Made by a program: the position numbers and the translations under genes. From Acetatifactor sp. (GTDB lineage: Bacteria > Bacillota > Clostridia > Lachnospirales > Lachnospiraceae), in NCBI GenBank assembly GCA_016293615.1, contig JAEDDX010000004.1:1-64000 (forward strand): 64,000 bases of DNA. The letters run 5' to 3'. Of this stretch, positions 1 to 8,318 are shown piece by piece. The notes under the pieces are model-generated. The model ran no database searches. It saw only the letters and a list, made by a program, of their open reading frames with translations, and was not told the origin of the DNA. Position 1 is the first letter of the stretch. Each line of letters opens with the position of its first letter.

Positions 1-10
1 GGAAAAACTC

Positions 11-523
11 TTATGCCGTGGTGCTTCCGAACCCACCGTTTCGGATACCGTCCGCCTCATCATCAACGGTGATGCCGTACTCTAAAAAGATGCCCTGTGC
101 AAATCCCGTACCCTGGGCGACCTCTACCGTCTTGCCCTCGTTGGAGCAGTTGGTCATCTTGATAAAGATATGCCCTTCATTGTCGGACTCAAAATAGTCA
201 CTGTCAATGATTCCGACGGTATTGTTCATCTGAAGACGATACTTGAAGCCAAGCCCGCTTCTGGGATAAATCTTCAGCACCCAGCCGTCGTCGATCCGAC
301 ATCGGATGCCGGTCGGGATCTTAATCGTCGCTGCCGGAGGCAGAGAGAAGGAAAACGGTGCGTAAAAATCATATCCGGCACTGCCCTTCGTTGCTCTCGC
401 AGGAAGGAGAAGCGACTCATACATATCCCGGATATCCTCCTCCGTATACTGAGGGAACTCCTCTTTCATCGCCTCGATAAATCTATCGATGCTCACCTTG
501 TAAAACTGTGCTATTCTCTTCAT
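11..523 (-). CDS. dut: dUTP diphosphatase (dUTPase)
   Basis: Hydrolyses dUTP to dUMP and pyrophosphate, keeping uracil out of DNA and feeding dTMP synthesis. The 170-residue protein shows the five trimeric dUTPase motifs: ATKGSAGYDFYA (about 44-55), YPRSGLGFKY (86-95), the nucleoside-binding NNTVGIIDSDY (100-110), AQGTGFAQGIF (136-146) and a C-terminal GGFGST (163-168), the P-loop-like tail that closes over the substrate. About 40 residues before motif 1 form an extra N-terminal helix-rich stretch. The start at 523 is chosen because AAGGAAA lies 8-10 bases upstream; an in-frame upstream start at 574 would run into nrdG. Third gene of nrdD-nrdG-dut, 38 bases after nrdG, so all three genes serve dNTP supply. 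Confidence 0.93.
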   Translation of the reverse strand: MKRIAQFYKVSIDRFIEAMKEEFPQYTEEDIRDMYESLLLPARATKGSAGYDFYAPFSFSLPPAATIKIPTGIRCRIDDGWVLKIYPRSGLGFKYRLQMNNTVGIIDSDYFESDNEGHIFIKMTNCSNEGKTVEVAQGTGFAQGIFLEYGITVDDEADGIRNGGFGSTTA

Positions 524-561
524 CTGGTTTCCTTTTTTGCATTCCCCAAAAGGGAATTGGT

Positions 562-1122
562 TTAATCGCAACATCCGCAGATGTTGGAAGGTTTCTCGCT
601 GATCTTATAAGCGTCGGCATAGTCTGCGCAATGCAGCACGGGAATGAGCGGGTCAGGCTGGACCAGGGTCTTTTGGACATCGATGACACGCTGGTTTGCA
701 CTTCCCTTCCAGAGAAGCTTGGCATCCTTGAGCTCGTCCTTGAACTCGCCGTCGACTACCACATCAATATATTTCATCACGGGATAGTACAGAATGTTCT
801 CCCAGGAATCTCCGGTGTAGAGCCAGATGGTCTTGTTCGGATACTTTTCTTTGATCTCTAGAATGAGTTCTCGCACGCCGAGTCTGTTCGCAGGATGCAG
901 AGGGTCTCCTCCGGAGAAAGTGATACCGGAGATGTAATTTTTATCGAGCTGTGCAAAAATCTCCTGCTTTGCGGCATCATCAAAAGGCAGACCTCCGTCC
1001 GGATCCCAGGTGATGGGATTCTGACAATTTCTGCAGCAGTGATTGCAGCCTGCGACCCACAGCACAACGCGAAGGCCGTCACCGTTGAGCATGTCGTCCT
1101 TTGTTATATTATGATATCTCAT
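562..1122 (-). CDS. nrdG: Anaerobic ribonucleotide reductase activating protein
   Basis: Radical SAM activase that installs the glycyl radical on NrdD, using a [4Fe-4S] cluster and S-adenosylmethionine. The 186-residue protein has the CX3CX2C cluster motif at Cys26, Cys30 and Cys33 (CNHCCRNC) and a GGDP stretch at about 71-74 that binds SAM. Size is normal for NrdG. It begins 3 bases after the nrdD stop, so the two are translationally coupled in one operon and should share the NrdR-like control upstream of nrdD. The C-terminal CGCCD tail adds extra cysteines whose role I cannot tell. Confidence 0.95.
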   Translation of the reverse strand: MRYHNITKDDMLNGDGLRVVLWVAGCNHCCRNCQNPITWDPDGGLPFDDAAKQEIFAQLDKNYISGITFSGGDPLHPANRLGVRELILEIKEKYPNKTIWLYTGDSWENILYYPVMKYIDVVVDGEFKDELKDAKLLWKGSANQRVIDVQKTLVQPDPLIPVLHCADYADAYKISEKPSNICGCCD

Positions 1123-1125
1123 AGC

Positions 1126-3318
1126 TTACATTGACTTCCTTTCAGCAATCTCTGCCATCTTGGCATCGTTGAGTCTGGTATCACCATGTACTCTGGAGTA
1201 GGAAAGATAGCCGTTCATGCGGTCGATCTTGGTCAGGTTACGGCTGCCGCACTTCGGGCAGACATCCATCTCCAGCTCCTGATGTCCGCAGTCATCACAA
1301 TAGGCAAGAGAAAGGTTTACACCCTCGTAGAAGCCCATCTCCATCGCACGATGGATCAGCGTCTTGATTGCCTCAATATTGTAATCGATCGGATACTTGA
1401 CATACTGAATCTTACCGCCGTTGCTCAGGTTCCAGAATCTGTCCTCCAGATCCTGCTTCTGAATCGGGGTGATGTCCTCTGTCACATGACAGTGGAAGCT
1501 GTTGCTGACATATTCTCTGTCGGATACGCCCTCAATGATTCCGTAAAGCTCACGGAACTGCTTCACCTGAAGGCCGCAGAGGTTTTCGGCGGGAGTGCCG
1601 TAGATGGCATAGAGATTGCCGTCCTCCTCCTTGAACTTCGCCACCTGTTCATTGATATACTCGAGTACTTCAAGGGCAAATTTGCCGTCCTCCACAAGGG
1701 ACTTGCCGTTGTAGAGCTCCTGAAGCTCGTTGAGTGCCGTGATGCCGAAGCTTGCGGTTGCTGACTTCAACAGCGGCTTGATCTTATCGGAAAGCTTCAG
1801 ATGTCCGCCGAGGAAACCGCCCTCACAGTAAGCCAGAGGGTTCGTGGAAGCGCGCATTTCACCGAGGTACGCATAGGTACGAATGTGAAGCTGACGAATC
1901 AGGTTGAGATAATAATCAAGCACCTCATAGAAATCCCTGCCCTCTTTTCTCGCTTTTGCGAGAATCATGGGAAGATGCAGGGATACTGCGCCGATGTTGA
2001 AACGGCCGACGAATACCGGCACATCCTTGTCATCTGCGGGATGCATGCCGCCTCTCTCATACCAGGGAGAGAGGAACGCACGGCAGCCCATCGGGGAAAC
2101 GATCTTGCCGTACTGCTTGTACATGCTCGCAACATAACCCTTGCCGGTCAGGCTCAGCCAGTCGGGATACATGGTCTTCGCGGAGCATTTTACGCCCGCC
2201 TCGAACACATCCTCAAGAGGCTTGCCGGGTCCGTGGAGATTCTCGTCATACAAAAAGACGATCTTCGGGAAGAGAACGGGCTTCTTGCAGTCCTTCTTGC
2301 CCTGTCCGCGTCTTCTGACATTCAACATCGTGATGGTAGCCAGCTTCGCGAATTTGCCGGTACCGGTTCCTGCGGTCACGGTGATGAAGGGATAGTCTCC
2401 GCGGCTGCTTCCAACGGTATTGAATTTATACTCCCAGCCCTGGAAGCCCTGTTCGAACTCTCTCACGACATCCGCGTAACTCTCTGCTTCCGCAGTCGCG
2501 CTGTCGATGCCGAGGCGCGTGTATTTCTCAATATATTTTTTATAGGATTTCTCTGCGTAAGGCTCGAGGATCAGATCGACGCTGGGGACGGTAAATCCGC
2601 CGTACTGCTGGCTGGCAGCGCTCAAAACGATATCGCCGATGACATCGAAGGCAACATCCAGAGATTTGGGCTCATTGTACCAGACATTACCCATCTCAAA
2701 GCCGCCGGAAAGGACATTCTGTACATCAAACAGACAGCAGTTCATGGTATCTCTTCTGGCGGACATGTCGTGCACATAGATATAGCCGTCACGGCAGGCC
2801 TGGATCTCCTCGGTCGTCATGAAGAATTTCTGATACAGCTCCTTATTGAGCTGATTGAAAATCAGACTTCTCTTGGTTGCGACCAGAGCGGAGTCGGTGT
2901 TGGCATTCTCTTTATCGCCGATGTACATGATGGACTGGCTCTTCTTATACACATCATCCAGCATGCGGACAAAGTCCTGCTTATAGTTGCGGTAATCCCG
3001 GTAGCTCTTCGCAACCAAAGGCTTAACCTGCTCCAGAGCGCTCTCCACGATGTTGTGCATGATGGGAATCGGAATCTCATCCGTATCCAGCTCATCCACC
3101 TTGTCGACCACATACTTACAGATATGTCTTTCGTCTTCCTCGGTAAATTTCGTCAGGGCTCTGTATGCACTTTTCCCGACAGCGTTGATCACCTTCTGTA
3201 CATTGAACGCTTCCTTGCTGCCGTCCTTCTTGATCACATACACATGGCGTTTCGGTACATATTCCTCGCTGTAAGAGCCCGCATGTTCTGTTAAAACCTG
3301 GTCAAAATTACTGCTCAT
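1126..3318 (-). CDS. nrdD: Anaerobic ribonucleoside-triphosphate reductase (class III)
   Basis: Reduces ribonucleoside triphosphates to deoxyribonucleotides under anaerobiosis through a glycyl radical. The 730-residue protein carries an N-terminal ATP-cone allosteric domain (HVYVIKKDGSKEAFNVQKV near the start), the long catalytic barrel, a C-terminal zinc site made of two CxxC pairs (CDDC and CPKC), and the radical-bearing region DRMNGYLSY close to the C-terminus. The start at 3318 is preceded by a strong GGGGAGGAA ribosome site; a longer in-frame start at 3393 lacks one and would overlap the operator region. First gene of nrdD-nrdG-dut. Confidence 0.95.
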   Translation of the reverse strand: MSSNFDQVLTEHAGSYSEEYVPKRHVYVIKKDGSKEAFNVQKVINAVGKSAYRALTKFTEEDERHICKYVVDKVDELDTDEIPIPIMHNIVESALEQVKPLVAKSYRDYRNYKQDFVRMLDDVYKKSQSIMYIGDKENANTDSALVATKRSLIFNQLNKELYQKFFMTTEEIQACRDGYIYVHDMSARRDTMNCCLFDVQNVLSGGFEMGNVWYNEPKSLDVAFDVIGDIVLSAASQQYGGFTVPSVDLILEPYAEKSYKKYIEKYTRLGIDSATAEAESYADVVREFEQGFQGWEYKFNTVGSSRGDYPFITVTAGTGTGKFAKLATITMLNVRRRGQGKKDCKKPVLFPKIVFLYDENLHGPGKPLEDVFEAGVKCSAKTMYPDWLSLTGKGYVASMYKQYGKIVSPMGCRAFLSPWYERGGMHPADDKDVPVFVGRFNIGAVSLHLPMILAKARKEGRDFYEVLDYYLNLIRQLHIRTYAYLGEMRASTNPLAYCEGGFLGGHLKLSDKIKPLLKSATASFGITALNELQELYNGKSLVEDGKFALEVLEYINEQVAKFKEEDGNLYAIYGTPAENLCGLQVKQFRELYGIIEGVSDREYVSNSFHCHVTEDITPIQKQDLEDRFWNLSNGGKIQYVKYPIDYNIEAIKTLIHRAMEMGFYEGVNLSLAYCDDCGHQELEMDVCPKCGSRNLTKIDRMNGYLSYSRVHGDTRLNDAKMAEIAERKSM

Positions 3319-3389
3319 AGTTCCTCCCCTTTTCGTAACCGTAAAATACTGATATAAACGAGGCTTTCCTTCCCCGTCGGAAAAGTCCG

Positions 3390-3458
3390 CCACTAGATAT
3401 TGTGTCTCTCAGCCACAAAATATAGTATGATTTGATTGGTTTGAACCATATATTGTGC
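3390..3458 (-). promoter_or_regulatory. Three NrdR-like boxes upstream of nrdD
   Basis: Three 16-bp sites resemble the NrdR palindrome ACACTATATATAGTGT. Plus-strand positions are 3390-3405 (ccactagatattgtgt, about 14 of 16), 3413-3428 (weaker) and 3443-3458. Centres of the second and third are 30 bp apart, close to the three helical turns usual for paired NrdR boxes. They lie 70-140 bases upstream of the nrdD start. No nrdR gene is in the window, so the regulator is inferred. Confidence 0.6.
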
Positions 3459-3519
3459 CAATGTAAATCTATACTATCTCAAATTCACCATCCGTGTCAA
3501 CGCACTCACAGCAAAAATA

Positions 3520-3564
3520 ATAACCAAAAAATCACCCCAAAATTCATTCAAAATTTTAGGGTGA
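3520..3564 (-). terminator. Rho-independent terminator of the WYL regulator gene
   Basis: Arms 3532-3544 and 3552-3564 pair over 12 of 13 positions around a short loop, and on the minus strand they are followed by a T-rich run (3511-3530). The stem overlaps the last codons of the WYL gene, which stops at 3556. Confidence 0.75.
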
Positions 3565-4545
3565 CATTTTATTTAAGATATTGACAAGCCAGTTTCTGTA
3601 CTCATCGCTCACTGTCCCGGGGGAGACGATCCTGATATCCGGCCCGATTCCGCACAGCCATCCGAAAAACTGTCCGCTGACGGCGACCTTAGCCCTCACA
3701 CGGCACTGTTCCTCCGAGACGCTTCTGATATCGCAGTCCCGTCCGAACCGGTCAATGACCACGCCGAGCAGATTTTTTGAGAACTCAAGCGACACGGTTT
3801 CCTCTCTGCCCGCAAACATCCCGAAGGTCCGGTTCGTATACAGAGCCGGATCGACCCTGTCATAAAATTCCCGTCCGATTCTGTCCTCATCCAGCACCTT
3901 CACGCGGCCCATCTTATCGACTCTGTAATGCTTGATCTTCTCATCGGCGGCGTCAAATGCCGCCAGATAATAGTTTTCTTCCTTCCAGATCAGGGCCCAG
4001 GGACTGACCTTTCTGTGCTGCGCATCCCTGGAGACGAGCTCCTTTTTCAGGTTCCAGTTCATATACTGAAAGGAAATCTGTCTGTTTTCCTGAATCGCCC
4101 TGTGGATCGTGTCAATATTATAGTAAATGCTCTCGTTCTCTGTCTTTATGCGCCCCGAGACATAGACCTGACGCTGCAGCTGCCCTGCGTCATGTTTGCC
4201 GGCAAGCTTCTCGAGCTTGCGGATCAGCTCCCTGGACTTTCTGGTCGTGATAAACCTCGAGCTTTGCACCGCATCTACCAGCAGCTTCAGCTCAGCCAGC
4301 TCAAACTCTCTGGCTGCAAGATAATAACCGCCTCCGCTACGGCTCTGTACCTGGATGATGTCGTAGCCAAACTCCGTCAGCTTCGCAATATCATCATAAA
4401 TACTCTTTCGCTCCGAGCTGATGCCCTGCGAATCCAGATAAGAGATCAGCGCTGCCGTGCTTGCAGGATGATTCTCATCGGTATTTTCGGTCAGATATTT
4501 GACAAGATACAGCAATTTCAGTTTTTGTCCTGCACTTTTTGGCAT
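3556..4545 (-). CDS. WYL-domain transcriptional regulator
   Basis: A DeoR-like/YafY-type regulator of 329 residues. An N-terminal winged helix-turn-helix (about 1-75, including SERKSIYDDIAKL, the recognition helix region) is followed by a WYL ligand-sensing domain (about 140-225, with the core NYYLAAF in place of the name-giving W-Y-L) and a C-terminal WCX extension to about 325. Such proteins sense small ligands or nucleic acids and repress or activate neighbours; the target is not evident here. It lies downstream of a small membrane protein, 41 bases apart, probably in one transcript from the promoter at 4839-4867, and ends in its own terminator. Confidence 0.85.
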   Translation of the reverse strand: MPKSAGQKLKLLYLVKYLTENTDENHPASTAALISYLDSQGISSERKSIYDDIAKLTEFGYDIIQVQSRSGGGYYLAAREFELAELKLLVDAVQSSRFITTRKSRELIRKLEKLAGKHDAGQLQRQVYVSGRIKTENESIYYNIDTIHRAIQENRQISFQYMNWNLKKELVSRDAQHRKVSPWALIWKEENYYLAAFDAADEKIKHYRVDKMGRVKVLDEDRIGREFYDRVDPALYTNRTFGMFAGREETVSLEFSKNLLGVVIDRFGRDCDIRSVSEEQCRVRAKVAVSGQFFGWLCGIGPDIRIVSPGTVSDEYRNWLVNILNKMSP

Positions 4546-4586
4546 TTCCCGCTCCTCAAGTATCCGAAATGGTTTCGTGTGACCCG

Positions 4587-4769
4587 TTATGCATCCTCAC
4601 CGGGAGCAGGCGCCCCGGTTTCTTCGGCTGACTCCTGCAGCGCCTTCGCGCTGCGTCTCCCTGCCATCCTGATTCCGATGAACAATCCCAGTGCCATCAG
4701 CACCACAATGATGATCATCAAAAGCCCATAGGACAAAACCATTCTTCCAAACTCAATTAAGTTGCTCAT
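4587..4769 (-). CDS. Small single-pass membrane protein, function unknown
   Basis: A 60-residue protein with one strong hydrophobic segment (about 12-33, YGLLMIIIVVLMALGLFIGI), then a basic stretch (RMAGRRSAK) and an acidic, Pro/Gly-rich tail. By the positive-inside rule the tail should be cytoplasmic. The ribosome site AGAGG sits about 11 bases before the ATG. It is the first gene after a good promoter (4839-4867) and precedes the WYL regulator. I do not recognise the family; coding is supported by the promoter, the ribosome site and the membrane-protein composition only. Confidence 0.6.
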   Translation of the reverse strand: MSNLIEFGRMVLSYGLLMIIIVVLMALGLFIGIRMAGRRSAKALQESAEETGAPAPGEDA

Positions 4770-4838
4770 ATCCGTTACCTCTGTCTCGTCTTTCCTTCTG
4801 AATTTATTGAATTTACAGTCTCAAAACATCTGACTTCA

Positions 4839-4867
4839 AGTATATCAATCCGTACTTTTTCCGTCAA
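4839..4867 (-). promoter_or_regulatory. SigA-type promoter for the small protein / WYL unit
   Basis: On the minus strand TTGACG (4862-4867) is separated by exactly 17 bp from TATACT (4839-4844). The -35 box overlaps the stop codon of the MutS-like gene. Confidence 0.65.
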
Positions 4868-6564
4868 GTTCCCACAGGCTGATTCCAGGCACCCGTGCGC
4901 AGGAAGGTCTCCGCCATCGCGGACGCCTCCTCGATAATCTCCCGGGAATAGCCCATCAGTTCAAGGAGCTTGATGGCGTTCCTGGTCGTCGCCTTTCCGT
5001 TCTTTAAACGGTAGTTAAAGTGAATATCGCCCTCATTGATCTCCTCTTCAAAATGATAATTGTCAAACTTATCGTCCAGAAGAGAGGTCAGCTCAATGTC
5101 ATGTGTTGCCGCAAAGCAGAGCACATTTTCGCCAAGCGAACGAAGAATCTGTGCGGACGCCGCGATTCTCTCAATGGTATTGGTCCCGCGAAGCACCTCA
5201 TCCACAAAACACAGCACCCTGCAGCCTTCCTCTGAGGCAGCATCCAGTATGCGCTTCAAAGCCTTGATCTCCACAATATAATAACTGTCTCCCCCGCTGA
5301 TGTCATCCCGAAGCGCCATGGAGGAATACACTCTGAAAAACTCCCCGCGGTAGTCCTTCGCGGCACAGGTATTGATTGACTGGGCCAGTATCGCATTGAT
5401 GGCAACCATCTTCAGGAAGGTGGACTTGCCGGAGGCATTTGAGCCGGTGAGCAGGACGCCCCGCCCGGCACTGATGCTATTGTTGACCGGTTTGGTTAAC
5501 AGCGGATGATATCCTTCCGTGACGGAAATTCCCGCATCGTCTTCAAACCGGGGCACGCACCAGCCGTGCTCCAGCGACTGTCTGAAAATCCAGACAGACA
5601 ATACGCTTTCCAGATAACCGGTATCCGTAATCAGTCCGTCCAGCTCCTGCAAGTGTGCCCGCACGGTCTTTAACATGGAGAAGAACTTGATAATATCCAG
5701 GTGAAAAATCATGCGCAGATAATCACAGAGCACGGACACAATATCGGAGGCATTGCCTCTGGTGCCCGACATAATCCAGAACGAATTGCGGCGCATCCCA
5801 TCCAATGCTTTTCTGTTTCTATGGATTCTTGCCAATACTTCCTCCGCAGCCGGCAGTTCGTGCTGTGCAAGATCCTTCTCAATATCCTCGCACAACACAA
5901 GCAGTCTGATGATATAGGCAAAGCTGGTGATATAGGGGTCAATCTCACCCTTATACCGGAAGTATGTCACGATCTTGTATATGACAAACGCCACCAGCAG
6001 AATCACGGACAGGGAAAAATTGAAAAACCCTATCGCTGCCAAAGGCAGGAACAGCAGATTCATCAGGTAAAGCTTCGTCGCGGGAGTGTTTTCCAGATAA
6101 TCCAGGTTCTCGATATAATCATACAGAGAATACTTGCCGGTATACCCAAGCTGACTGAAGCGAAACTGCAGCGAAGTCCGAAGCTCTGTATCTGCTCCGA
6201 GCGACTGTATCAGCTGTTCATACCGCTCCAGCTCTCCCCGATCCTGCTTCAGGTCATGCAGCAGGTAGTACAGGTACTCCTCCCCGGAGGCGGACAGCGT
6301 ATAGTTCATCCGTTTGAACAGCTCGTCCATCCCGAGATCGTTCCAGGTGATCTCGTCTGTCAGGATACCGTCCCGATGTCTGTCATAATAGCTTTTGAGT
6401 CTCTCAAAACGATCCGGAGAATACTTCTTGTCATTCAAAGTCAGATAATCGTTCCGGATTTTATCGATAAATTCTCTGCGCTGCCTGCGCGCTCTGACGG
6501 CCTCCGCCAGCACCAGTCCGGCCAAAAATAACGCAATGGCGCCAAACGCCAGTAAATATTCCAT
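4864..6564 (-). CDS. Membrane-anchored MutS-family ATPase
   Basis: A 566-residue protein whose C-terminal half is a MutS-type (ABC-superfamily) ATPase: Walker A GSNASGKST at about 374-382, the MutS-style helix SGGDSYYIVEIKAL after it, Walker B CFVDEVLRGT at about 452-461 and a conserved H in AATHD. It lacks the mismatch-recognition domain of MutS1. Unusually it has an N-terminal membrane segment (about 3-22) and a hydrophobic hairpin at about 165-203, so it is probably membrane-tethered. It begins directly after the stop codon of the MTA/SAH deaminase gene (TAA then ATG, no gap), so it is coupled to nucleoside salvage. Known MutS-related proteins of this group have no settled role. Confidence 0.85.
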   Translation of the reverse strand: MEYLLAFGAIALFLAGLVLAEAVRARRQRREFIDKIRNDYLTLNDKKYSPDRFERLKSYYDRHRDGILTDEITWNDLGMDELFKRMNYTLSASGEEYLYYLLHDLKQDRGELERYEQLIQSLGADTELRTSLQFRFSQLGYTGKYSLYDYIENLDYLENTPATKLYLMNLLFLPLAAIGFFNFSLSVILLVAFVIYKIVTYFRYKGEIDPYITSFAYIIRLLVLCEDIEKDLAQHELPAAEEVLARIHRNRKALDGMRRNSFWIMSGTRGNASDIVSVLCDYLRMIFHLDIIKFFSMLKTVRAHLQELDGLITDTGYLESVLSVWIFRQSLEHGWCVPRFEDDAGISVTEGYHPLLTKPVNNSISAGRGVLLTGSNASGKSTFLKMVAINAILAQSINTCAAKDYRGEFFRVYSSMALRDDISGGDSYYIVEIKALKRILDAASEEGCRVLCFVDEVLRGTNTIERIAASAQILRSLGENVLCFAATHDIELTSLLDDKFDNYHFEEEINEGDIHFNYRLKNGKATTRNAIKLLELMGYSREIIEEASAMAETFLRTGAWNQPVGT

Positions 6565-7866
6565 TTAGTCACCCATAATGCGCTGCACGATTGCGTTGCA
6601 CCGTTTGTAAATCGTTTCCACGCTCTCGCCGACATTATATTCGCCCTTTCGATACAGAATTCTGCCTCCGACCATCGTCATCAGCACATCAGAAGTATTC
6701 GCGCTGTAGACCAGACTCTTCTCAATGTGATTGAGCGGCTGCATATTCGGCTGATGCAGGTCAATCAAAACCAGATCGGCCAACTTCCCCTTTGCGAGGA
6801 CATCAGCTTTGTTCAGCCGCATCGCCTTCGCTCCGTGAACGGTCGCCATGCGAAGCACTCTGAGCGCATCCAGACCTGCCGCATCATTTTCCCTGATTTT
6901 GCTCAGGGTCGCCGCAAGGAACATCTCGCGGAACATGTTCAGGCTGTTATTGCTTGCCGGCCCGTCGGTTCCGATTGCAACCGAAATCCTGCGCTCATCC
7001 ATCCGGGCAACCGGGGCTATGCCGCTTGCCAGTTTACAGTTCGATGCGGGATTGGTGATCGCAAACATTCTGTTTTTGACCAGTACATCCATATCTTCCC
7101 TGGTCATATGCACACAGTGGAATCCGCCGCCGCCAAAGTCGAAGACTCCCATGGTATCCAGGTAAACTGCAGGCGTCATGCCATGTCTCGCCTTGCACTC
7201 CTCCACCTCACGCCTTGTCTCAGCCAGATGGGTATAGACCGGTGCATGGTATTTATGCGCCAGCTGGGCGACGCGGTAGATCTGCTCCTCCGAGCAGGTA
7301 TACTCTGCATGAAATCCCAACTGATAACTGATCAGTGAGCTCTTTTTGTTCCACTTTAAATACTCTTCTTCCATCTGTTCGATCGAAGAATTGTATTTAT
7401 TCAGGCCGCTGGTCAGCACGCAGCGCATCCCCATATCCATGCAGGCCTCCGCGACAGCGTCCGGAATCAGATACATATCAAAAATCGCAGTGATACCCGA
7501 GCGCAGGTATTCCAGAATGGCCAGCCTGGTCAGCTGATAAATATCATCATATTGAAGCTTCGCCTCATTGGGGAACACCTTTTTCTCCAGCCAGTCCTGC
7601 AGGGGCAGATCATCCGCATAGGAGCGTAAGAAGGTCATGGCAGAGTGTGTGTGCGCATTCTTAAAGCCGGGCATCAGCAGGTTTTCCTCACAGTCAAGCT
7701 CAATGTCCCAGTGAATCTTCGGTATGTCCTTTGCCCAGTCACTCTCCAGCTCCTCATTCTTTGCAACATAGGCAATTTTATCATTCTTCACCCAGACTTC
7801 CCCGGTAAAAATGCTTCTATTCTTCTCCATGGTCAGGATCTTCGCATTGTACAGTCTGATATTCAT
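6565..7866 (-). CDS. mtaD: Amidohydrolase, 5-methylthioadenosine/S-adenosylhomocysteine deaminase type
   Basis: A 433-residue metal-dependent amidohydrolase of the MtaD/TrzN/SsnA group, expected to deaminate MTA, SAH or related adenosines to the inosine form in the cytoplasm. Metal ligands visible are the HTH of NAHTHSAM (His72, His74), a later His in HLAETRREVEEC, and the catalytic region GTDGPASNN with its Asp. The N- and C-terminal flanks form the usual small beta-sandwich. It overlaps the cdd stop by four bases (ATGA) and is followed without a gap by the MutS-like gene. Exact substrate cannot be read from sequence; guanine or other aminohydrolase activity is an alternative. Confidence 0.85.
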   Translation of the reverse strand: MNIRLYNAKILTMEKNRSIFTGEVWVKNDKIAYVAKNEELESDWAKDIPKIHWDIELDCEENLLMPGFKNAHTHSAMTFLRSYADDLPLQDWLEKKVFPNEAKLQYDDIYQLTRLAILEYLRSGITAIFDMYLIPDAVAEACMDMGMRCVLTSGLNKYNSSIEQMEEEYLKWNKKSSLISYQLGFHAEYTCSEEQIYRVAQLAHKYHAPVYTHLAETRREVEECKARHGMTPAVYLDTMGVFDFGGGGFHCVHMTREDMDVLVKNRMFAITNPASNCKLASGIAPVARMDERRISVAIGTDGPASNNSLNMFREMFLAATLSKIRENDAAGLDALRVLRMATVHGAKAMRLNKADVLAKGKLADLVLIDLHQPNMQPLNHIEKSLVYSANTSDVLMTMVGGRILYRKGEYNVGESVETIYKRCNAIVQRIMGD

Positions 7867-8297
7867 CTGATTGATTCTCCTCCGAAGCCAAACGGCAGTA
7901 ATTCTTCAAAGCCGTATTCTTTATAATCCTCCGTGCTCTTTGCAACGATCACTCTCAGTTCCTTCGTTCCAAACTCCTGCAGCACCTGTCTGCAGATACC
8001 GCAGGGATACGCATAGTCGGTCGGTTCCTCACCTTCCATACCGCCCGCGATCGCTATCATGGCAACCTGTCTGTGACCGTCGAACACGGCGCGGAAAATG
8101 GCCGTCCTCTCGGCACAGTTCGTCGCGCCGTAGGAAGCGTTCTCGATATTACAGCCCTGATAGACGCTGCCGTCAGCCGTCACCAGCGCCGCCCCGACCG
8201 CATAGTGGGAATAAGGCGCATAAGCCTTCGCGCGTGCCTCCAGTGCGAGCGTTATCAGTTTCTCTTTATTGATTGCAAGCTCTTCCAAATCGTTCAT
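7863..8297 (-). CDS. cdd: Cytidine deaminase
   Basis: Deaminates cytidine and deoxycytidine to the uridine forms in pyrimidine salvage. The 144-residue protein has the zinc-site pair CAE (Cys61, Glu63) and PCGIC (Cys99, Cys102) and the N-terminal substrate strand APYSHYAVGAAL, all typical of the homotetrameric bacterial enzyme. Its stop overlaps the start of the amidohydrolase by four bases, and it starts 21 bases after the purine nucleoside phosphorylase stop, so it is the second gene of the salvage operon. Confidence 0.95.
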   Translation of the reverse strand: MNDLEELAINKEKLITLALEARAKAYAPYSHYAVGAALVTADGSVYQGCNIENASYGATNCAERTAIFRAVFDGHRQVAMIAIAGGMEGEEPTDYAYPCGICRQVLQEFGTKELRVIVAKSTEDYKEYGFEELLPFGFGGESIR

Positions 8298-8318
8298 CCG
8301 CCAAAGTCTCCCGCCTGT

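Noticed and set aside
1801..3294. Long plus-strand frame antisense to nrdD
   Set aside because: Complementary to a clearly conserved protein; no ribosome site or known domain.
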